Shown here one piece after another: positions 1-5,849 of a stretch of DNA of 8,748 bases. The notes beneath the pieces are model-generated. The model was not told where the DNA came from. It did no database searches and was given only the letters and a program-made list of their open reading frames with translations. Source of the stretch: Lachnospiraceae bacterium. GTDB lineage: Bacteria > Bacillota > Clostridia > Lachnospirales > Lachnospiraceae. Location: contig CAAFNG010000056.1 of NCBI GenBank assembly GCA_900764225.1, forward strand, positions 1 through 8,748. Reading direction: 5' to 3'. Numbering within the stretch: the stretch's first letter is position 1; each line of letters begins with the position of its first letter. The position numbers and the translations under genes were made by a program.

Positions 1-28
1 GGCAGCGTCAGATGTGTATAAGAGACAG
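1..28 (+). other. Nextera/Tn5 sequencing adapter remnant, not genomic
   Basis: Bases 10-28 read AGATGTGTATAAGAGACAG, the 19-bp Tn5 mosaic end used in Nextera libraries. Bases 1-9 (GGCAGCGTC) match the adjoining part of the read 1 transposase adapter. This is untrimmed adapter at a contig end. The plus-strand reading frame that begins here with M-C-I-R-D-S is the usual translation artefact of this adapter and is not a gene. Genomic sequence begins at about base 29, leaving 28 bases before the recQ stop codon. Confidence 0.97.
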
Positions 29-56
29 CCATATTCCGACGGCAAAATCCCATTTC

Positions 57-1886
57 CTACATATTCTGCACCGCATCAATAAACCTTTTTCCGTATTTTT
101 CGTATTTATGTGCACCTACTCCTGTCACATTCAGCATTTCTTCTTCGTTTTTCGGCTTCAGGATGCACATGTGTACGAGGGTTTTGTCGGAAAATACCAT
201 ATAGGGAGGAATTTTTTCCTCTCTGGCAATCTCCAGGCGGAGGGCACGAAGTTTCTGGAAAAGCGGCTCGTCCTTCTCACCAAGTTCTCCTGCACTTGCC
301 TTTGAGAGACGGCTGCGTTTTTCTTTTTTGCGGGTCTCCTGTTCTTTCGGAAGCTTCATGGTGATGTGAGCGTTATCCTCCAGCAACTCTTTTGAAGAAA
401 TAGTAAGCTTCACGATCGTATATCCGTCATCCGATAGATAAAGATATCCTCTCAGCACCAGATAATTAAAGATCTGTCTCAGCTTATGTGCCGGCATCTT
501 CGCACAGACACCGTATGAAGGATTTTCTTCCATATGATACTGACGGATCTTTGCCGTAGAGGCTCCACGCAGCGTATCCAGGATCACATTGATCCCATAC
601 CGCTGCCCGCAGTTCTCCACGCAACGCACCATAGCCGCCGCTTCTTCTGCCACATCGTACTCCTCGAATTCAGTCTGACAGTTCAGACAGTTTCCGCAGT
701 AGCTTTTTCCATATTCTCCAAAATATTTCAGAATGTATTCTCTGAGACAGTCATGAGTAAAGCAGTAAAAAGTCATCTGTTTTAACCGCTCCTGATCACG
801 TTCCCGGACAAGACGCCAGGTGGCTGCATCCATCTCCTGATTGTCCTGGCTTCGCTCAATAAGATACTGGTTCGTCACCACATCCTTTCCGCTGTAGAGC
901 AGGATACACTCTGCCGGATCTCCATCACGCCCTGCGCGGCCTGCCTCCTGGTAATAGCCTTCCATGTTTTTTGGCATATTGTAGTGGATCACATAACGCA
1001 CATCCGACTTGTCGATTCCCATTCCGAAAGCATTGGTTGCTACCATCACATGACACCGATCATAAATAAAATCATCCTGATTATTTCGGCGCTCCTCATC
1101 CGAAAGTCCGGCGTGATATCTGGTGGCGGAGATTCTATCACGGATCAGCTTCTCCGAAACCTCCTCTACAAGTTTCCTCGTCAGGCAGTAGATAATGCCG
1201 CTATCATCCGGATGCTCCATTACATAGTCATGAACTTCTTTATATTTATCCTTCGGCGTTTTTACCGCAAAGTAAAGATTCTCCCGGTCAAATCCTGTTG
1301 TCGTGCAAAAAGGATCCTGAAGTCCCAGAAGTCTTGCAATATCCTCTCTGACCTCTTTGGTTGCAGTTGCCGTAAATGCACTGATCACCGGTCTTTTAGG
1401 AAGCAGTTCTATAAACTCAGCGATTTTGAGATAGCTTGGCCGGAAATCCTGTCCCCACTGCGACACGCAGTGTGCCTCATCCACTGCGATCATGGAAATT
1501 TCCACATTTCGCGCAAAATCCAGAAATGCCTCCGTGGTAAGACGTTCCGGAGCAACATAAATAATAGGATACCTGCCAGCTTTTGCATAGCGCAAAGCAG
1601 TGAAATACTGTCCCTGTGTCAGCGAGCTGTTCAGATACGCTGCCGAGATACCCGCCTGATTCAGGCTTCGCACCTGATCCTTCATAAGAGAGATCAGCGG
1701 TGAGATCACCAGTGTAATCCCTTTCATCATCAGCGCCGGTACCTGATAGCAAATAGATTTTCCTGCTCCCGTCGGCATTACAGCCAGAACATCTCTTCCC
1801 TCCAGAAGTGCATCGATCACTGTCTCCTGACCTTCTCTGAAAGTATCATACCCGAAATGGGTCTTTAAAAGTTCCTGTTTCGTCAT
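57..1886 (-). CDS. recQ: ATP-dependent DNA helicase RecQ
   Basis: RecQ is a 3'-5' superfamily 2 DNA helicase that unwinds duplexes, forks and recombination intermediates in the cytoplasm. The 609-residue protein has the normal full-length bacterial layout. A FGYDTFREGQ region (11-20) matches the RecQ motif 0, and the Walker A motif is PTGAGKS (38-44). DEAH is at 136-139, followed by the aromatic-rich loop (HCVSQWGQDFRPSY), and the motif III region TATAT is at 172-176. Motif VI is QEAGRAGRDG (313-322). Four zinc-binding cysteines are at 380, 397, 400 and 403, an RQC winged-helix region spans about 410-510, and an HRDC domain covers about 540-609. The ATG start has an upstream AGGAAAGGA with a rather long 12-base gap. 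The gene is divergent from the TetR-family gene and shows no functional link to the BMC genes. No damage is visible. Confidence 0.97.
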   Translation of the reverse strand: MTKQELLKTHFGYDTFREGQETVIDALLEGRDVLAVMPTGAGKSICYQVPALMMKGITLVISPLISLMKDQVRSLNQAGISAAYLNSSLTQGQYFTALRYAKAGRYPIIYVAPERLTTEAFLDFARNVEISMIAVDEAHCVSQWGQDFRPSYLKIAEFIELLPKRPVISAFTATATKEVREDIARLLGLQDPFCTTTGFDRENLYFAVKTPKDKYKEVHDYVMEHPDDSGIIYCLTRKLVEEVSEKLIRDRISATRYHAGLSDEERRNNQDDFIYDRCHVMVATNAFGMGIDKSDVRYVIHYNMPKNMEGYYQEAGRAGRDGDPAECILLYSGKDVVTNQYLIERSQDNQEMDAATWRLVRERDQERLKQMTFYCFTHDCLREYILKYFGEYGKSYCGNCLNCQTEFEEYDVAEEAAAMVRCVENCGQRYGINVILDTLRGASTAKIRQYHMEENPSYGVCAKMPAHKLRQIFNYLVLRGYLYLSDDGYTIVKLTISSKELLEDNAHITMKLPKEQETRKKEKRSRLSKASAGELGEKDEPLFQKLRALRLEIAREEKIPPYMVFSDKTLVHMCILKPKNEEEMLNVTGVGAHKYEKYGKRFIDAVQNM

Positions 1887-1916
1887 ATATCGACATGATC
1901 CTTTCCTTTTCTGTGT

Positions 1917-1934
1917 GCGGATATTCGGATCCGC
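1917..1934 (-). other. Small hairpin in the recQ leader
   Basis: GCGGAT (1917-1922) and ATCCGC (1929-1934) form a 6-bp stem with a 6-base loop, between the predicted recQ promoter and its ribosome site. There is no T-run after it on the minus strand, so it is not a terminator. It may only affect leader stability. Confidence 0.3.
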
Positions 1935-1978
1935 CTGTTTTCTTTTTATAAAAATCCCCAGTGTTTTCTGAATATTTT

Positions 1979-2008
1979 ATTTTATCATATTTTCACAGCA
2001 ATTTCCAA
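1979..2008 (-). promoter_or_regulatory. Predicted promoter of recQ
   Basis: Read on the minus strand, TTGGAA (2003-2008) is followed after 18 bases by TAAAAT (1979-1984), which is preceded by TGA, giving an extended -10 (TGnTAAAAT). The predicted leader to the recQ ATG is about 85 bases. The -35 is a 4 of 6 match. This is a motif reading only. Confidence 0.45.
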
Positions 2009-2037
2009 TTTCCTTTCCGGCTTAGTATTTTTTCCGA

Positions 2038-2066
2038 TTGACAAACAGACATTTTCCACTTACCAT
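2038..2066 (+). promoter_or_regulatory. Predicted promoter of the TetR-family gene
   Basis: A perfect TTGACA (2038-2043) is followed after exactly 17 bases by TACCAT (2061-2066), a 4 of 6 match to the -10 consensus. CATAAT (2064-2069) is a better hexamer but at a less favourable 20-base spacing. The site is about 55 bases upstream of the ATG at 2123. The 236-base divergent region with recQ therefore holds one candidate promoter on each strand. Confidence 0.4.
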
Positions 2067-2122
2067 AATTTATAAATATCTGTAATCTTATATCATTTAA
2101 CTTTTAACTAACGAGGTTGAAA

Positions 2123-2710
2123 ATGGCCGAAAGTCTTGATCTAAATCAGCTATCTAAAAGTACCAAAACCAAATATCGCCTGGCGCACGCCATGAAGGAA
2201 TGTATGAAAACCACTTCCGTAGAAAATATCACCGTGAAACAGATCACTGAAAAATGCGGCATTACCAGACAGACTTTTTACCGGAACTTTCTGGATAAAT
2301 ATGATCTCATCAACTGGTATTTTGATATACTTCTCGCGAAATCTTTTGAACATATGGGGCAGGGAAAAACGGTTTATGACGCTCTGGTCAAGAAATTCTC
2401 TTACATCGAAGAAGAACGTAATTTTTTCGCAGCCGCTTTCCGCTATGATGAGCAGAATTCTCTTCGCCAGCATGATTTTGAACTGATTCTTCAGTTTTAT
2501 GAGCATCTGATTTGTGAAAAAACTGGCAAACTTCCCGACAAAAATATCCATTATCTTCTGGAGATGTACTGCCAGAGTTCTATCTATATGACAGTCCGGT
2601 GGGTGACCGGTGCCTTAAGCTTTTCTCCTACTGAGCTTGCCTCTGTTCTGGTAGATGCAATGCCTGCAAAGCTTTCGGAGCTTTTTATCTCTCTTGAGAT
2701 TCTGAGCTGA
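2123..2710 (+). CDS. TetR/AcrR-family transcriptional regulator (DhaS-like)
   Basis: This 195-residue DNA-binding regulator starts at the ATG at 2123, six bases after an ACGAGG ribosome site. A TTG at 2117 would allow two more residues but directly abuts that site and is unlikely. The N-terminal domain (about 12-65) has the TetR helix-turn-helix: ENITVKQITEKCGITRQTFYRNF (34-56), then DKYDLINW, where the phenylalanine-tyrosine and K-x-D-L-x-x-W pattern is typical. The C-terminal half is helical and hydrophobic and looks like the ligand domain found in the DhaS/YcbW-like branch, several of which are activators. That subgroup call is from general resemblance and is tentative. The gene sits 146 bases upstream of fucO in the same direction, with a terminator-like palindrome between them, so fucO is its most obvious target. 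The ligand is unknown. Confidence 0.85.
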   Translation: MAESLDLNQLSKSTKTKYRLAHAMKECMKTTSVENITVKQITEKCGITRQTFYRNFLDKYDLINWYFDILLAKSFEHMGQGKTVYDALVKKFSYIEEERNFFAAAFRYDEQNSLRQHDFELILQFYEHLICEKTGKLPDKNIHYLLEMYCQSSIYMTVRWVTGALSFSPTELASVLVDAMPAKLSELFISLEILS

Positions 2711-2739
2711 TTTTTCCCGGGTCATACTTTAATAAATTC

Positions 2740-2790
2740 AGAAAGTTACAGAAAACGTTACACTTAACGACTTCTGTAACTTTCTTTTTT
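2740..2790 (+). terminator. Long palindrome with T-run between tetR and fucO
   Basis: GAAAGTTACAGAA (2741-2753) and TTCTGTAACTTTC (2772-2784) are perfect 13-bp inverted arms, extendable by one A-T pair to 2740/2785. The interior contains a second inverted repeat, CGTTA (2756-2760) and TAACG (2765-2769), around a CACT loop. The right arm runs into TTTTTT (2785-2790). As RNA this is a tall, A/U-rich stem plus U-run, fitting an intrinsic terminator for the TetR-family gene. Its right arm lies right at the fucO -35 region, so it could also be a protein-binding palindrome for the neighbouring regulator. The sequence alone does not separate these roles. Confidence 0.65.
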
Positions 2791-2799
2791 CGTGCAAAA

Positions 2800-2817
2800 T
2801 TGTTAATATAATAACAA
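2800..2817 (+). promoter_or_regulatory. Rex operator overlapping the fucO promoter -10
   Basis: TTGTTAATATAATAACAA matches the known Rex consensus TTGTTAA-N4-TTAACAA at 13 of 14 defined positions; the single difference is A for T at 2811. It contains a perfect -10 hexamer, TATAAT (2807-2812), placing the fucO transcription start near 2819. The matching -35 position (about 2784-2789) is poor, which suggests the promoter needs help from an activator or relies on its strong -10. Rex is a redox sensor that leaves such sites when the NADH/NAD+ ratio is high, and alcohol dehydrogenase genes are classic targets in Clostridia. Bound Rex here would block RNA polymerase directly. Confidence 0.8.
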
Positions 2818-2856
2818 AGATATGGCGTATGAAACGCAGAAAGGAATGTCACAATC

Positions 2857-4002
2857 ATGGCAAACAGAATCAATTTAAACGGAACTTCCTATCACGGAGC
2901 AGGTGCGATCGCCGAAATCGCAAACGAAGCAAAAGCACATGCATTCAAAAAAGCATTTGTATGCTCCGACCCTGATCTGATCAAATTCCATGTTACAAGC
3001 AAAGTAACTGATATTCTCGAGAAAAACGGACTGGAATACGAGATCTACTCTGATATCAAAGCAAATCCTACTATTCAGAACGTACAGCACGGCGTAGAAT
3101 CCTTCAAAAAATCCGGTGCAGATTATATCATCGCAATCGGCGGTGGCTCTTCCATGGATACCTCCAAAGCGATCGGAATCATCATCGCAAACCCGGAATT
3201 TGAGGATGTAAGAAGTCTTGAGGGTACTGCTCCTACAAAGAATCCTTGTGTTCCGATCATTGCAGTTCCTACAACAGCAGGTACAGCCGCTGAGGTTACG
3301 ATCAACTACGTTATCACAGACGTTGAGAAAAAACGTAAATTTGTATGTGTTGACCCACATGATATGCCGATCATCGCAGTTGTTGACCCGGAGATGATGT
3401 CCTCCATGCCAAAAGGTCTGACCGCTTCCACAGGTATGGATGCCCTGACACATGCTATTGAAGGATATACAACAAAAGCAGCATGGGAAATGACAGATAT
3501 GTTCCATCTGAAAGCAATCGAGCTGATCTCCAAATCTCTTCGTGGTGCTGTTGAAAACACCAAAGAAGGACGTGAGGGAATGGCTCTTGGACAGTATATC
3601 GCAGGTATGGGCTTCTCTAATGTAGGTCTTGGTATTGCACATTCCATGGCTCACACTCTGGGCGCTGTTTACGATACTCCACATGGTGTTGCATGTGCTA
3701 TGATGCTTCCGATCGTTATGGAGTACAATCAGGAATGCACCGGTGAGAAATACCGTGAGATTGCACGTGCAATGGGTGTTGAAAATGTAGATTCCATGGC
3801 ACAGGAAGAATACAGAAAAGCAGCTATTGATGCTGTCAGAAAACTTTCTGTTGATGTGGGAATTCCTACCAAACTGGAAGCTATCAAAGAAGAGGATCTT
3901 ACATTCCTTGCAGAATCCGCTCATGCAGATGCCTGTGCACCTGGAAACCCGAAGGATGCAAGCGTAGAGGATCTGAAAGCTCTGTTCAGAAAGATCATGT
4001 GA
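2857..4002 (+). CDS. fucO: Lactaldehyde reductase / 1,2-propanediol oxidoreductase (iron-dependent ADH)
   Basis: FucO reduces L-lactaldehyde to 1,2-propanediol with NADH during anaerobic fucose or rhamnose use. The 381-residue protein follows E. coli FucO closely, as I recall that sequence, including shared stretches such as PTTAGTAAEVTINYVITD and FVCVDPHD. The nucleotide-binding GGGS is at 95-98, and the four iron ligands are D195, H199, H262 and H276, offset by one from the E. coli numbering. The start ATG has AAAGGA 11 bases upstream. The gene is preceded by the Rex site and appears monocistronic, ending before a hairpin series and a terminator. Codons such as GGT, CGT, GTT and ATC are frequent, as in highly expressed genes. 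It would supply propanediol to the BMC pathway encoded on the opposite strand. A broader diol or aldehyde substrate range cannot be excluded. Confidence 0.93.
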   Translation: MANRINLNGTSYHGAGAIAEIANEAKAHAFKKAFVCSDPDLIKFHVTSKVTDILEKNGLEYEIYSDIKANPTIQNVQHGVESFKKSGADYIIAIGGGSSMDTSKAIGIIIANPEFEDVRSLEGTAPTKNPCVPIIAVPTTAGTAAEVTINYVITDVEKKRKFVCVDPHDMPIIAVVDPEMMSSMPKGLTASTGMDALTHAIEGYTTKAAWEMTDMFHLKAIELISKSLRGAVENTKEGREGMALGQYIAGMGFSNVGLGIAHSMAHTLGAVYDTPHGVACAMMLPIVMEYNQECTGEKYREIARAMGVENVDSMAQEEYRKAAIDAVRKLSVDVGIPTKLEAIKEEDLTFLAESAHADACAPGNPKDASVEDLKALFRKIM

Positions 4003-4018
4003 TCAAAGTACGAGCAGA

Positions 4019-4153
4019 AGCGAATTTTCGCTATTTATCCTTAAGTAAATAACTGCTTCGCATTTTATCAGGAAACATTTATGTCCTCCTGATACAGGCA
4101 AGTCCCTGAAACACTGCTCATTGCTCTTCGCAGTCTCTCATAGGACTTGCCTG
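4019..4153. repeat. Series of four small inverted repeats downstream of fucO
   Basis: The fucO to pduO convergent gap (4003-4255, 253 bases) holds no credible gene but is dense in hairpins. These are AGCGAA/TTCGCT (4019-4024, 4027-4032), TATTTA/TAAATA (4032-4037, 4046-4051), TATCAGGA/TCCTGATA (4066-4073, 4087-4094), and directly abutting it CAGGCAAGTCC/GGACTTGCCTG (4095-4105, 4143-4153). The last has an inner ACTGC/GCAGT stem (4113-4117, 4130-4134). TTCGC occurs three times (4027, 4057, 4127) and can pair with GCGAA at 4020-4024. It may be the structured 3' end of fucO mRNA, a small RNA or a dispersed repeat. I do not recognise a named family. Confidence 0.5.
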
Positions 4154-4160
4154 ATTCTCT

Positions 4161-4211
4161 AAAAAAAGAACAGGTTATGAATATCACACGCCTTCATAAC
4201 CTGTTCTTTTT
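4161..4211. terminator. Bidirectional intrinsic terminator between fucO and pduO-like gene
   Basis: The arms at 4163-4181 and 4193-4211 are perfect 19-base inverted repeats centred on GAACAGGTTATGAA and TTCATAACCTGTTC, with an 11-base loop. The stem is flanked by an A-run (4161-4167) on one side and a T-run (4207-4211) on the other, so it would terminate transcription in both directions. It lies about 45 bases past the minus-strand pduO-like stop codon and about 160 bases past the fucO stop. Confidence 0.92.
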
Positions 4212-4255
4212 ATATTCATGTTTTCTTGTCTGTTTTATTATCCGCTTATCTGATC

Positions 4256-5467
4256 TTACAGTACATCCTTCAGAATCTGCAGTCCATACTCCGCAAGGCT
4301 GTTATCTTCTTCTCCTGTACCACCGCTGATACCAAGACCACCAATGATCGTATCACCGACTTTCAGAGGAACGCCACCTCCGAAGATCACAATGTTATCA
4401 CTCATCTTACCAAGCCCGTAAAATGTCTGACCCGGCTGTGTGAGCCTGGAAAGCTCCATAGTGGACATCTTCACTGCAACCGATGTGTAAGCCTTCTTCA
4501 TAGCCACATCAAAGCTTACCAGATAAGAACCATCCATCACATGGACTGCAACAGGATTTCCGTCAGGTCCGCATACCGCGATCACAGAAGGCTTATTCCT
4601 ACGCAGTGCTTCCTGCTCGATCTTCTCGATCAGACGCTTGGCCGAATCCAGTGTGATACGTCCCTGAATTCCCATACGTCTCAGCACTTCCTGGATCATC
4701 GCTGTATTCACTGCCATACTGTCATTCTGTGCCATAGCTGTACTTCCTCCTGCTGTCGCTGTTACCGCCTGCTGTTCCGGTACGTTTTCCTGCTGTACCG
4801 GCATCTGCTGACTCTGAGCCGCTGTAAATGATGGCGCTGCGTTCTGTGTATGTACATTCTCTGCATTCAGATCATTGGCTGTTTTTCCAGAATTTTCTGC
4901 TGCGGCTGTTTCTGACTCCACCACAGTTTTCTGTTCTTCGGCCAGATCTTCTTTCTTCTCTGAAGCTTTCACAACATCCACATATCTCGCCAGCACATAA
5001 AAATAATCTGACAGACGATTCATATATTTCTTGGCTCCGGTATCCGATCCAAATTTCACACTGACCAGTGCAAGCTCTCTCTCAGCCCTCCGTGCCACTG
5101 CCCGGGTCACATCAATCTCAGCAGCAGCGCGAGAATCCCCCGGCAGAATCGGAAGCCTGGCCCCCTGAAAAACCTCCTCCATACGCCGGATCTCCTCCTC
5201 CAGAAGCTCCGTCCTGTCTTCACTGATCTTAAACTCCCGGTTATAAGGATCCGAAACGCCATCTATGATCTTTTTTAACGTATCCTGGATCTTTTCCAGC
5301 ATCCGGATAATATCCCCATCCTTAACCAGAACCCGGATCAGCCCGATATGACTGCAAAGTTCCTCCACAGACCCCATCAGACAAATCCTGTCATCCGACT
5401 TAGACACATTCTTCGTATGGGAAAGATCCGTCATCCCCTTATCACCATACCCGGTATAAACCTCCAT
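4256..5467 (-). CDS. pduO: PduO-like two-domain protein: adenosyltransferase-like domain plus GlcG/HbpS domain
   Basis: This 403-residue protein has the two-domain plan of Salmonella PduO: an N-terminal ATP:cob(I)alamin adenosyltransferase fold (about 1-165), a Q/A-rich linker (about 166-265) and a C-terminal GlcG/HbpS (DUF336) domain (about 270-403) ending with GGGVPL and GGLGISGGTGEED. In related PduO proteins the C-terminal domain binds haem. Conserved adenosyltransferase features include YGDKGMT (7-13), R122 and R126 in TRAVARRAER, and N150 in MNRLSDY. Several usual residues differ: VEEL replaces VDEL, C38 stands where N is usual, LPILPGD replaces FILPGG, and D replaces the histidine before the arginine helix. 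Activity is therefore uncertain. The ATG follows GGGAGG by 10 bases; a GTG one codon earlier (7 bases) is also possible. It is separated from the pduQ-like gene by 380 structured bases and may have its own transcript. Confidence 0.85.
   Translation of the reverse strand: MEVYTGYGDKGMTDLSHTKNVSKSDDRICLMGSVEELCSHIGLIRVLVKDGDIIRMLEKIQDTLKKIIDGVSDPYNREFKISEDRTELLEEEIRRMEEVFQGARLPILPGDSRAAAEIDVTRAVARRAERELALVSVKFGSDTGAKKYMNRLSDYFYVLARYVDVVKASEKKEDLAEEQKTVVESETAAAENSGKTANDLNAENVHTQNAAPSFTAAQSQQMPVQQENVPEQQAVTATAGGSTAMAQNDSMAVNTAMIQEVLRRMGIQGRITLDSAKRLIEKIEQEALRRNKPSVIAVCGPDGNPVAVHVMDGSYLVSFDVAMKKAYTSVAVKMSTMELSRLTQPGQTFYGLGKMSDNIVIFGGGVPLKVGDTIIGGLGISGGTGEEDNSLAEYGLQILKDVL
4667..4717 (-). other. 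Possible internal encapsulation helix in the PduO-like linker
   Basis: The coded segment MAVNTAMIQEVLRRMGIQ sits in the otherwise low-complexity Q/A-rich linker, just before the GlcG domain. It looks like a short amphipathic helix (I, V, L and M on one face; Q, E and R on the other). It resembles the I-x-x-V-L-x-x-M/L pattern of BMC cargo-targeting peptides, which are joined to enzymes by flexible linkers. This is inference from pattern only; it could simply be the first helix of the GlcG domain. Confidence 0.4.
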
Positions 5468-5552
5468 CACAGTTCAACCTCCCAGTAAAAATCCTCTCGA
5501 TCCCTTTTCACAATCCCCGACTGACGTGTTGCACACAACCTCTCACATCTAA

Positions 5553-5672
5553 ATACGCTCCACCTAACTACATACAGCGTCACACATCCACAATACGCTC
5601 GTCAAACCAGGCGCGACGTTTACAAACGCGCCCCAGCCAATAACGCTACACAGCCAAGGCGCCAACGGCGCC
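5553..5672. repeat. GC-rich region with short repeats and palindromes
   Basis: Within the 382-base gap between the pduQ-like and pduO-like genes, this stretch contains ATACGCTC twice (5553-5560 and 5593-5600). It also has a GGCGCG/CGCGCC inverted repeat (5610-5615, 5627-5632) with an inner CGTTT/AAACG option, and GGCGCC twice (5658-5663, 5667-5672) separated by AAC. The composition is richer in CG than the flanking spacers. A minus-strand frame runs through it but begins inside the pduQ-like gene and has no start signal of its own, so I do not call it a gene. It could be a dispersed repeat or a long leader of the pduO-like gene. Confidence 0.45.
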
Positions 5673-5756
5673 ACCTCGGCACAACGTCCAGTCTTCAACA
5701 AACGAAGCATACAGACACAAGTCAACAACTTACCGTCCACAACTGTCAGGCACTCT

Positions 5757-5806
5757 AAAAAAAGCCCGAAGGGTGTGCAGAGGGTCCGGGGCTTCGGACC
5801 CTTTGC
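5757..5806 (-). terminator. Terminator-like structure after the pduQ-like gene, with pseudoknot potential
   Basis: About 45 bases after the pduQ-like stop, the minus strand carries a 12-bp hairpin (arms 5795-5806 and 5777-5788, one mismatch). Its six-base loop reads AAGCCC. Ten bases past the second arm lies GGGCTT (5762-5767), complementary to that whole loop, and it runs straight into a seven-T tract (5757-5763). The loop can thus pair with the T-run-adjacent arm, giving either an alternative terminator stem or an H-type pseudoknot. It probably ends the pduS-pduT-deoR-pduQ transcript at least partly. Confidence 0.6.
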
Positions 5807-5849
5807 TCTCCTCTGCGGTTTCAAATCTTCCCAAAACCTACACCAGTTC

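Noticed and set aside
12..305. Plus-strand reading frame starting M-C-I-R-D-S
   Set aside because: It begins in the sequencing adapter and runs antisense to the recQ 3' end.
984..1703. 239-residue plus-strand frame within recQ
   Set aside because: It is antisense to the conserved RecQ helicase domains, has no credible ribosome site and shows no recognisable motif.
1849..1896. Short alternative frame from the ATG at 1894-1896 just upstream of recQ
   Set aside because: It starts only two bases after the ribosome site, is out of frame and stops after about 16 codons, so it is probably chance.
2875..3924. 349-residue minus-strand frame opposite fucO
   Set aside because: It is a cysteine-rich antisense shadow caused by the codon bias of fucO; fucO itself is certain.
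5471..5849. Cobalamin riboswitch before the PduO-like gene
   Set aside because: The position would be fitting, but I could not find the conserved B12-box-type core; a covariance search would settle it.
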